From NCBI RefSeq assembly GCF_011745365.1, contig NW_024468913.1, forward strand, positions 3,224,001-3,288,000: 64,000 bases of DNA. The letters run 5' to 3'. The position numbers were made by a program, and so were the translations under genes. A model generated the notes under the pieces. It searched no databases. It was not told the DNA's origin and saw nothing but the letters and a program-made list of their open reading frames with translations. Position 1 is the stretch's first letter. Every line of letters begins with the position of its first letter. This document shows, one piece after another, positions 22,673 to 34,600 of this stretch. Origin of the DNA: Cryphonectria parasitica EP155. Lineage: Eukaryota > Ascomycota > Sordariomycetes > Diaporthales > Cryphonectriaceae.

Positions 22673-25600
22673 ATGATGAGCGATCCTCGGCGCCGGAGCC
22701 CAGAGAGCTCCCGGCGCAGGCGCAAGGCACGGCGGGACTCGAGAGAGCAGGCGACAGTGGAGGACGCCGCCAGGTCCATCATGATGGATGGCAGAGAGCG
22801 GGAGAGACGTGTTGGCAGCACGTCGTATCACCACACCTCCTCCCCGCCCCAGCAAGCCGCCGCCGACCTGCCCCCGATCACGATGCGCAGCAGCGACAAC
22901 ACGCCTCGAATGCCCACCATGTCCTCGATGCCCATGCCCATGCCCATGTCCGCACCGCTTCCCACAGACCACAATCGTCCGCGCCCTCGGGGCACCAACC
23001 GCCGCGGCTCCGGCTCCAGCTCCGAGCTCACCTACTCGACGTCCAGCGGCTCGTCCTCGTCCTCGTACCTCGACATCTCGCGGTGGTACCCCAGCTATGG
23101 CCGCTCGGGCGGCGTTCTGAAGACATTCTGGAGGACGCCCTCAGAGCACAGGCCGCGGCGGCGTGGGGGGAGTAGACGCAAGCCCAGGAAGACGAAGCCG
23201 CCCACCATCTTTGGCTTTGGCAACAACTCCTCGTCAAGCAGTGTCAACTCCGATATGGCATATGGCATGGGCTTTCTCAAGAAGCCAAGGAGCCGAGGTG
23301 GGGGTTTCAGCCCGGAGCTTGGTGCTGTCGGTACTGTAGGTGCTGCTGGTGCTGCTGGTGCTGCTGTTGCTGCTGGTGTGACTGCGGCGGCCGGCTCGGC
23401 TAGCTTCAGGAGGGAGACCTCGGATGGCAGGCCGGGCACCTTGCAGAGGCGGCAGACGGACGAGGAGATCATGGAGATTGGACGAAAACTCGCCGAGGTC
23501 GCAAAGAAGCAGAACCGTGAGGACCTGCGTGCGTCGGGCAAGAGGCCGCCATCGTACCTCATGGGTGCCGCGACCACGTGGGAAAGGTATCAACGGGAGA
23601 GCAGTGGGACCCTGGCGTCAGGTCGGGGACTGGCACCATCCAGGCCGGACCGCCATCAGCATGGATACTCATCTGACGACGAAGAGTGGGAGTCTGCGTC
23701 GGAGGACGGCGACGAGAGTGACGACTACTCTGCCCTCGCGTACGGCCATGCCGAACTCCATACCCCACGGCCAACCACGTCCTCCGCTGCCGGCGTGAGC
23801 ACGGCATCTGCGAGGCCGCCGCGCCCCGAGAGGAAGTCTTCTGTCGTCGACCCGAAGCTGTTCGGTCCTGCCAACTCGCTGCGTGACTTCGTCAACACGC
23901 CATGCGGCTTCAACGACGGCTCTCGTGCTTATAGCATGCCTGCACCGGGCGAGGCGAGGTACGCCGGCTCGACTGAGAGCGCCTCAGCCGAAGCGAGGCC
24001 TCTCCAAAGGGTGTTTCCCCTGCAGACCTCAGATCCAGGCAGGATGGAGGCTGCCCGCGGCTCGGGTTCGGTCGTGTCTGCACAGCCGATCCCCTACTCA
24101 TCATCTTCTCGCCCGGACCCGATTCCCATTCAGGCCCCCAAACCTATCGTTCCCGTTCCACGTCGCATCTTGGAGGAGGAGGAGGAGGAGGAGGAGGAGG
24201 AGGAGGAGGAGGAGGAGGAGCGTCTCCACGAAGCTGAGCCTTCTGAGCCTCGAGAGCGCCGCCGCAGGCCTACCAAGGACAACCCAACCTTTGCCGAGAC
24301 TGCCCTGGTCGGGGCAGGCGTGGCAGGTGCTGCCGCATTGGGCGCAGCCATCCTCGCAGGGCGCGACAAGGGCAAGGGTAAAGAGCGTGAAGCAGAGCAC
24401 GGGCGCGACGAGAAGTATGGCCACGAAGACCACCGTAGAGACGAGACCAAGATGGACGACGCCAAGAAGGCCCAAGAGCTCGCGCTTATGAAGGAGATCG
24501 AGAGGCTCGAGCGCGCGCTCGGAAAGACCAATAAGGCCCGCGAACAGCGCAAGCGTGACTCGATGAGGGACAGCGGCGGTCGACCTGATGAGCCGCCGTC
24601 GTCTGAGGGCCGCAAGACTGAGGCTGGTGCGGACGAGGCCAGGGATCACGAGCAAGACCGCGAAAGAAGGCGCCGTGAGCGCCAGGCCAGACGTGGTGAG
24701 CCGTCTGCACGTGATAGTAGAGATGCTGACCGCAGCTTCGACGATTCGACTCAACGTGCGTCGGGTGATAAGTTTGACGTGTTTGCGTACCGAGTTCCAG
24801 ACAGCTCCTTCAGGTCTCACGATGATGAGCCTCTAAGGGCGCCCTCGCCACTCATCATCGATGTTACGCCGTCTCCCTCACCGGCACCGGAACAGAACGA
24901 CAGGGGCCGGCGGATTCTGGCCGCGGAGGAGGAGGAGGAGGAGCGCGAGGCCAAACACATCTACGAAGAGGCGAAGCACGCCACGGCTCCCCTCCCTGAA
25001 GCCGCCATGGCTGCTGCCATTGCGGCTACGGAGCACTCTCGCCAACATCGAAAAGAGGAAGAAGGGCGCGGCCGCTCCAACTCACGGACGGCAGACCAGA
25101 TTCAGGAGGCTGCCAACCAGTACTACCACGCACGGCGTGTTGCTGAGCGCGAGCAGCGCTCTCGCAGCCGCAGCAGGTCAGCCCGACGCGAGCGCTCGGT
25201 CGTGGATAACTACAAGGAGGATGAGGACGACAGGAGCCAGAGGCCGCCGCGGATCGTCACGCCGCCCGAGATGACCAACAAGCCCAAGAAGAACCAGTAC
25301 AGCGAGCCCAACGCCGACATTACCTTTGACAACATGATGTCACCTACGCAGCTGCTCGGCTACTGGCCCGAGGAAGCCCCTGTACGGGACTCGAGTACCC
25401 ATCGGCCAAGGCCAGTGCTCAACCTGGTCATGCCCACGCCGGTGCCAACGCCGACCCCGGAGAAGCAGCAGAAGGCTGCTGAGCGTGCCAGCGACGAGCC
25501 TCAGACCAAAGCCCCGTCGGTCGTCATCGGGCCCAAGGGCGAGGTTGTGGAGGTCATCGAGGTGATAGAGGAGCCGCCGCCGACACCCAAGACCGTCTCG

Positions 25601-28600
25601 TGGGGGCCAAGTGAGACGAAACAATATGAGATTGAGAGCGCCGACGAGGGGCCGCGTGGGCTACTGGCTGAGAAGCCCAAGAGCTCAGGCAAGAAGAGCA
25701 GCGGAGGAGGAGGAGGAGGAGGAGGAGGAGGGTGGGGCACAATCGCTGCTGCCATCGCGGGCGCCTCAGCCGGTGCCGCGATGGCGAGCGAAATCAAGAC
25801 CGAGCCAGAGAGGCGTGAAGAACGTGCGAGAACTGATGTCGAGGAGAATCACCCATCGGGCTCCCGGTCGCCGCCCAAAGAACGACCTGTCCTGCCCGCG
25901 GGCGTCTCCTCTCACGTGCTGGTGGAAGAGCCTGAGGAACTACCACCCGTACCTGCTCCGAAATCCTCAAGTCCACGCAGCTCGCACATGCCAGGGGCTT
26001 TCGACGAGGATATCGACTTCGCGGCGACGCTGGCTGCGGGCTTGGAGCACTCTGGCTTTGATCCCGAGATTGTGATCGAGAACCCAGAGTACCGCAGACG
26101 TGACTCCCCGCCAGGATCGAACGAGGACTTCCACAGCACATACACACATCCTTTTGCCGAGACCGTGTCAGATCTTGGCGTGTACGGCCTTGATCAGGGG
26201 TCGAGACCGGTGAATGAGCCGGGTTATGTCATTGGCGAGGTGGCCGATACGCCGGCCGCTGAAAGGACTGCTCCATTTGATGACCCGGCTGTCGAGACGA
26301 CAACGACGACGACTGAGCAATCTGGATCTGGACCTGCGCCCCCCAAGCTCAGCAAGAAGGAACAGCGCAAGCGCGAAAAGGCTGCAAAGGCTGCGAGACT
26401 GGCAGAGGAAGAGGAGGCAGAGGCAGAGGCGGCAGCACGCACTGTGCCGCCAGTCGAGGCTGGAGAGGATGAATGGGCCGAGGCGCCAACATCCAAGAAA
26501 TCTAAAAAGTCCAAAAAGTCCAAGCGTGCCAGCGTGACGTGGGACGATGGCGACACGCCGGTCGATGAGAGTCATGTATCGGTGCCTGTGGATGCCTATG
26601 ATGACATCAAGGACGCGGATGATTGGGATACGCCTAAGAAGTCCAAGAAGTCGAAGCGGAGCTCGAAGAGCTTCGACCTGGCTGACGACGACCCCCCCGA
26701 CAGAGGTGCCACCTCGACGGTCTCTGCCTCTCGCTACAACGACGGCCGCTCCAACGGCCGCAGCCACGAGGACGACCGCTCCGTGGCATCAGCTCCAGCC
26801 GACTCGGGTCGCAAGAGAGACAGCACGTCGGACAAGCGGAGCAGCGGCGGCCTGTGGGGTCGCCTGATGGGATCATCCAACGGTGACGATAACAAGGAGA
26901 TGTCAAAAAAAGATAGTGCCGGTATCCTTGGCGCGGGTGCCGGCCTGACAGGAGCCGCATTGGCCATCGCCGCCCTCGCACGCTCCGACGCCGCCGAAGC
27001 TCCCCGGGAGAAAGAGGAGCCGCACGTCTCAGAGGACGTAGACTGGTCTGTCCGGCCCGAGGACGGTACCAGTCGAAAAGTCGACGACATCTTGGAGGAC
27101 CCCGAGGTCGCACCACGGGTCATCAAACCCGCCATCGATCCCCAGTTTGGCGATCTGCTGCCTCTGCCCCCGAGCCCAGGGGAGAAGAGCTCCCTCGCGT
27201 CTGCCGAGCACGACGAGCAGCCTGCGCTGCCTGCACTGCCAGACAGCCGGCCTGCCACACCACCTGGTCAGGAACGCATGCTCCTTCACGATCGCGACAG
27301 CAGTCGTAAGCGTCAGAGCTATGGCACCCATTCCCGCCGCCCAAGCTCCCACGAGCTGCCTCCTCGCTCGCCCAGCCACACCGCGATCCCGATTCAGTTC
27401 CGCATGAGCCACTACCGACCTTCATCCGCGGCGGCGAGCACTCGGTCGTCACCAGTCGTGCAGAGTCCCCCAACACCGGGACAGGAAACATCGCCTACCT
27501 TTAAGAGGCAGCCGGGGAGGCCCACGTCGTGGGACAGCAGCCGAGAGATCAAGCCGCTCTACCTGCTGGAGCAGGCCGGGCGGACCGCCAGAAAGGGCGA
27601 GGAAGAGCTCAATGTTGATGTCTCGGAGCCGACGCCTGTGACGACACACTCGAGGGAGGCGCCTGTTCCCGAGCCAGAGCTGGAGGCGGTTGAGACTCTG
27701 TCGTCCGACGCTCAGGCCACACCCTTGACCATCGACACGAATACGGCCGGGCCTGTGGATCTGGGATCGCAGGAGCTGACGCCTACGGGCCCCCGACAGG
27801 TGGAGCATGCCTCGCCAGTCCTCACAGGAGAAGGGCCCGTCTCGCTGATGGCTGAGCACCCAGGAGCAAGCGCAGACTCTCTGCCGGAGTCCAGCTATGC
27901 CACACCGATCGGGTCCCCAAGCCAAGCTCTCGGGCAATTATGGCCCTCTGAGCAGTCAGGCAGAGAGGTTGACAGGGAGTCTTCGTTCTACGGCCCTCCT
28001 CAGCAAGCGGATGAGCCAGTCGAGGCCCGTGCTGTTCAAGGGGATGGAGAAAAGGCAGAAAGGGAGGAGGATCACGGCTTCTTCTCCTCGGCCCTGTCTA
28101 TGCTCCCAGCAGCAGCTTTGGTCGGAGCCGGGGCTGGAGCCCTTCTAGGGCGCCAGAAGAAGAATGAGGAGCCTACCGTCATGGCGCCAGGTGATGATCA
28201 CGCGCGTGAACTCCCCAGTCGAGATCCGATTTCTCATCCATCAGGCCTGGCACCTGCAGAGAACTCTGGTGAGGTCGAGGCCACGAATGTGAGCGGAGCT
28301 GGCGAACATGATGACTCGGAGTCATATGCCCGCGAGCTTGAAGCCATAGATACGGCCGAGACACTTCCTCTCTCAGGACCAGCCGTTGACTCAGTCACGA
28401 CGAGTGCCGCAGAGAAGACTGGTGCTGCAGGGTCCGTCCCAGAATCGACTGTCAATACGGACGAATGGGCTACTGCGGAGGCTACCGGAAACATCTCGGA
28501 ATCACCTCGAGCCTTGGTGGCCTCGGGGCCAAACATTTCGGATTCTCCAACCCCTCGTAGCGACCTCTTCCCAGAAGAGGTGATGCCGAAGGCGGTGGAG

Positions 28601-31600
28601 GAGCATTTGCCCACTGATGACGCCGACTTGGCTCGTTCTATCCCACTCCCACCAGACTCGCCCACGCAAGAAGCCATGGACGACAAGCAGAATCATCTGG
28701 ACATGCAACCAACCCTCCACGCTGAGGAGTTTGTCCAGCCAGCTGGGCTACAGCCATCGCCCGTTGGAAATTTCCAAGACCAGGCTGCAATAGTCGACGA
28801 GCCAGTTCTCGGCTTACGAGAGGTCGGCGACAATTCCGCCACTCTCGAGGCGGAGGCTCTTGGTGACCAAGGCTCCAGACCAACTCAAGTTGTCGAAGAA
28901 TCTGCTTCATTCACCCCGGAGCCTGTCCAAGAGGCTACTCAAGGTCAAACGGACATCGTGGAGGAGGCCGCTGGCGGGTCACGACCTCCGTCTCCTCTTG
29001 ACGATGAATGGGCGACGATTCCCTCTAAGAAGAGCAAGAAGAACAAAAAAAAGAAGAAGCAGAGCGTGAGCCTCCTCTCGGACATCGCAGACAACCCCAT
29101 TTCCGAGCCATTAGAAGACGCAAAGACTGTCGATGAGAAGAGTAGCATTCTGCCACGAGATACCATCCGTGAATCTGTCGTCGCCGAATCATCGCATGAC
29201 GTGGATCCAGAAGAGCCAGTTGAAAGCCTGCAACCACGAGGACCATCTGCAGCGCCGCCACGTTCTGCCACTCTAGAAGAAACAGTTGAGTCTGTACAGG
29301 ACATCACCACGCCAGAACCGCCGGTCACTTCGCGAGAGCCGGTCGGTTCTCTTGAGGAGCAGTCAACTGAGCCTCGAACCGAGGTGCCTACAGCCATGGG
29401 ACAGGAACAGCAGCACCCACTTCTGGAAGATGAAACGTATGCTCCGAGGGAAGAGGAAAGTAGCGCTCCCGTGGAGGAGGAATTCTCTTGGGTTTCCAAG
29501 AAATCCAAGAAGAAGAGGAATAAGCGAAAGGGCAGCACTATCACTGATGTGGCCATCTCGTCATCGGAAGAGGCAATGTCAGCAGTGCCCGAACTGGTCG
29601 AAGAGGGCAGTGTACCCCCCCGAGAGCCGAGCTCGGCAATACAAGAGGACATCCAGTCGACCGTGCCGCCTTTTGAGAGCCCAGAGATCGCCATTCTAGC
29701 AGAGCCTGAAAACATCGAGAGAGGCATGGAGCTTCCTCAAGAAGCAACCCCGGTGGTTCAAGAAGTTGATCAGCCAACTATGCCAGCTTCTGCCAACGCA
29801 GAGACAATCATTCCAACGCAGGCTGCGCAAGAAACCGAGGCCAGTGAAGCTATCCAGAACAGTCCGAAATTGGCAGCCGAAGTTGTCCCTTCTGAAGAAC
29901 CAGCATTGCCACTGCAAGAGGACACTAGGGAAGAACACTCTGTGCCATTGCAACATCTGGAAACTTCTGAGATGCTGAGCCAAGCACCTGGCAGCCCAAA
30001 GCTGGAGGAAATCCAGGAAAATACCGATGTCCTGGGATCAAGCACACTTAAGGCTGATGTCCTGGACAGTGACGGGCCGCAAGAGTCCGAGGTCGCTTTG
30101 ACCGATGCGCCACGCTCCATTGATCCTCTTACGGACCCTCTAAATAACGCAGTGCAAGAAGACCTGCACGTCGACGCATCGGCATCCGAACCCATCTTGA
30201 GCTCGTCTGAGCCGCAGGAAGATGCACAGAAGGCATTGGATGAAGACTCTCTTATTGCCCGCCAGGAGGCAGAGGCTGAGGAAACGCGGGGTCTCCAAGT
30301 CGCTGAAGGAAATGTTCAGCCTTCTGCCGATGTTCGAGACGAAGCCATCGGGGCGCGGGCGGGCGAAGAGGCAATACAGGTCGACCAGGCGGATACAGCC
30401 ACGCCCGTCTTCGAGGGCCAGCAGCCTGCATCTCAAGAAGGCGAGGACTCTGAAGAAGTCGCTCGCCGTGAAGCCGATTCCAGACTGGTCCAAGAAGAAA
30501 AGGCTAAGCTAGCTCGACTTCAGCTCAAGAGAAACCCGAGCAAGAAAGATAAGCAGCGTATTAAAGCCTTGAAAGCCAGTGTTGAACAGCGAGAACGTGA
30601 TGCGGAGGCTGCTGCCCAGCGCCAGTCCGAAGAGCAGCCCACCACTACCTTCAACCTCCCTCAGATCGCTGATTCAGGTGAGGTTGAGCCTGGGACTGCA
30701 GAACTCCAGGGGGCGTCATCTATGGTCGAAAGCGATTCGAGAGATGTTAATGATTCCAAGGAGTCAACTCTCGACATCTCAAGTCAACCGCAGCTTGAAG
30801 ATCATGGCAATCTTGATATGACGGGTCAATTGCTAAGTGGTCGGTCTGTATCAGACCTGCCTCAAGATCCCATTGCCCTAGACCCAGCTGCTGCTCCCCA
30901 GCCCACCTTCGAAGACACAGACCAGTTGCCAAAAGAACGCCATGTTGAACATCTCATAACCGCAACACAAGATGAGCCTGACGAGAAGCTGTCTCGGGAA
31001 GTGGTTCAATCGCCGCAGTCAACACTGGAGTCGAGCCAAGTGCTTCACGAGGGCCACATCGAGAATTCGCCTGAGAGGCTGATCCATCGCCCTGACGAAG
31101 CTGATTTGGTAGACACTCTACAGTCACAGATCGCAGACTCGGGCGATTCAGAGCCCAACGTCCAGGTTGGGGAGACCCAAGAAACCTGGGTCGAGAAGGC
31201 CCCAGCTTCAGAGCCTACTCAAGAGGAGCAGGAGGAAATCGCAGCAGAGCCCTCTATGTTTGCACCTGAACAGACTGCAGAGGTTGAAGCTCAACCCGAA
31301 GCAGAATGGTTTATACCGCGCAAGCTATCCAAGAAGGACAAGAAGAAGAAGCGCAAGGGCACACTCTCAGGCGACAGCACTCAGACGTCTGGAATGGCAA
31401 CCCCGCAGGAGACCCATCGCACCATTGTGCCTGATGAATCTACCGACTTCACTGGCATTGAAACTGCAACTTTGCCGCCGGAAACTCAACGTTCCATGGA
31501 CACCACGAATGAGCAGATCGATTCGTCGCAAATGGCATTGTCCGAGCAAGAAGATGCTGCAATGGAGAACGGTGTTTCTATCGAGAATTCTACTTCTTCT

Positions 31601-34600
31601 ACCACGGATAAGTCCACTGGCAGGACACAGGATGTCAACGTGGATCGCATTCACGAAGATCTTGACAAGACGCCGGCTCTTGAAGCTGTCGAGCCTGCTG
31701 CCGGCTATCCGTCGTGGCATTCCGAGGCAGACCAAACCCCCGCGCCTGAACTACCGCCTGGATCATCAACCGTTGTTGAACAGTCAGACGCGTCTGGTCC
31801 ATCCTTTTCAGGATTGGAGCAGCAAGCTGTGGCACCAGAGCAAGATCCCGGCCATCAAGACCCTGAGCGTGCTCTCGAGCCCATCCAACAAGTGACTTCC
31901 CCAAGCCCAGTCCTTGCAGCCGAGGATGTTCGAGATAATGTGCCTGTTGAGGCCGACGAGACAAGTCGGGATGCACACTTGGAGGAGGAGCCTGTCACGT
32001 TGAACTCAGGCGAGCCGCAGGAGCCCAGAGACGACGAATTCTCCTGGATTCCTTCCAAGAAGAGCAAAAAGGACAAGAAAAAGAAGCGTGGCAAGTCTTG
32101 GACAGAGCCGGAGCCGGATAGTGGTGCTCAGACCCCCAACCGTGAAGATGCTGCCGAGCCCAGCCCAGCGACTATCCCTCGAGAGATCAGCACATCTGAG
32201 GAAGCGCCAACAACCACTCAGATCATGTCGCAAGATCCAGACCTTCCTCAACCCTCTGGTCCTCAGCAGATGGATGACTGGTCAGCTGCCCCTATCAAGA
32301 AGAGCAAGAAGGACAAGAAGAAAAAGAAGTGGTCCAGTGTTTCTTCTTGGGAACCTGAAAACAGCACTCAGTCACCTGTTGACGACAAAGCGCGCGAGGC
32401 CTCCGATCCGGTCGAGGTGCCGACAAGCGGCCAGGAAGTGGTAGATGCCACCCTCAGCACTGAACCGGTGGAGACTCTCGCACAATCTCCAGTGGCGTCT
32501 GAATCTATTTTGACGAGGAACACTGCCGATGAGAATGTTCCTCGCGACAGTGAAAAAACTGCCAATGAGTCCGCACTGCCCACCGAGGAGCCATCCATGA
32601 ACTTCGAAGATGTTGCTTCCGGTGAGCCAGTCACGAAATTGGATCTGGAGAGCAGAGCCAGGGATGGCGATGACACCTTTATCAACGATGAGGAGGCGTC
32701 GCAACAAGGTACACAAACTACGGAACCAGCTTCTCTCAGCGAGCCAGTTAGGGAGCCCGATGTGTACAGTCAAGAGAAGGAAATTGATGCTCTCGTTGGC
32801 GGCGCACAGGTTGCTGATGAGGCTTTTGAGCCATTGGCTGCCGCAGCGACCCATGACAAGGAGGTACTCACAAAGTCAGATCTGGATGAAAAGATCGACG
32901 ACGGTGAGAATACACTCATTGTTGCAGGTGGGGAAAATGTTGACGAAGCGCCATCTCCACTCCAAGCCGCCCAAGACAACTCGGATCAACAAGATTTGCT
33001 GAGCGTCGAAGAGTCTGCCGTGCGACCTCAGTCTCCGGTTCCATGGGAAGGAGACGACGAGATCGTTTCTCCTGAACGAAAGGATGACTCCCTAGACGTC
33101 CAGCAATCTGCCACCAAGCCTGACTCTCCAACACCCTGGGAAGACAACAAGCCTGCCTTGCTCTCCTCGATGGAGGAAGCACCTGTCTCGCCTAGGCTCC
33201 CAGATTCAACCTTGGTATCTGAGCCCCGTGAGGTCCAAGAAGAAGCCCCCTTCGAGTTCGTCTCTGCCAGAAAATCCAAAAAGGACAAGAAAAATAGGAA
33301 GCGAGGCAGCGCCAACCAGTCATTCGATCTTGAATCGCCATCATCCAATCCGGCTTCTGCGATTCCGTCTTACGAAGAGGCACCCGAACGAAAAGAGCTG
33401 TACGAGGAGGACCCACCTGAAACAGCGGAGGCTGCTGGTCAAGAGGCAGAGAAAGGCGTCGAGCCTACAACGGGAGACTTCGGTGACTGGATCCCTAAGA
33501 AACTGTCCAAGAAGGAGAAGCGCAAGGCCAAGAAGGGCTCCATGACAGTAGACGAGCCTGAAGACTCAGTTTTGCATGCAGAGGAGATGAAACAGCTACC
33601 TACTGGTGATGTTGATCTCCCTGTCTCTGCTCAAGAGGCTCGAGACGTCCCGGTCAACTCTCCTGTCATGGGCATTGAGGAAGCCAGCCGACCCGAGTCG
33701 ATGCCCAAGACCCTCGAGAAGCCACTGGAGACTCCCGAACAGGTTGTCGTGCCCGACTCAAATCGTTCTCCTGACGATACCTACGACTTGGCTGCCCAGT
33801 CGCTAGAGCCGCCACTTCGAGAAATGACGCCTGATGTAAAACAGCCTGAGGAGGCTGAAAAATCAGGTGTTCTGCACCAACAAGATTGGAAAGCCACGGA
33901 GGAACCAGCCTTGACGGAGGCGCCAGTTCTAAATCGCAAGATGTCTAAGAAGGAAAAGAGGAAGGCCAAGAAGAAGGCAGCTTCTTCTTGGGAGGAAGAT
34001 GCATTCGAGATTGGCGAATCGCCAGATCCGCTCCAGGATGTCACAAAACAAGACGAACCGGGTCCCACCAGGCTCGCTGCAGAGGCAGAAACAACTCAAG
34101 AACAGCCCGGCGACCCTTCTTCTCCCACGCGCTCGCAGCAGGACCAAGATGATGCTGGTAGCTGGGAGACTCCGACCGCAACAGAAGCCGTGGCTGAAGA
34201 GGAGTGGACTGCCCCGCTCTCCCGCAAGAAGACCGTCAAAGACAAGAAAAAGAAGGGCAAGCAGATTGCCTGGGAGCCAGCCTTGGGCGCCGAGGCCACA
34301 AGCACGGACGAGGTACCCAGCAGAGAAAGAACGACTCCTGAGCCAGACCTCAAACGTGCATTCTCCTTCGTCGTGGGAGACGATACTGGGTATGATTTGG
34401 AGGAGCATGACGACCACAAGCATGGTTCGGATCGCTGGGATGAACCTGAAGAGGAAACGAGACATCTCAGTGTTCCTGTCAAGGGCGTCCAACCGTCACT
34501 TGCAGAGGCTTCAGAGACCTCTGGAGGCGCTGACGTGGGCCACTTGTCTCCTGTTGTCCCAGGCACCGAGTTACAAAGGGTGCCCTCCAACTTTCCAAGC

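Noticed and set aside
24101..29727. Many 150-260 codon ORFs antisense or in other frames within the giant gene
   Set aside because: They follow codon bias and repeats of the giant ORF and have low-complexity Ser/Arg/Leu composition.
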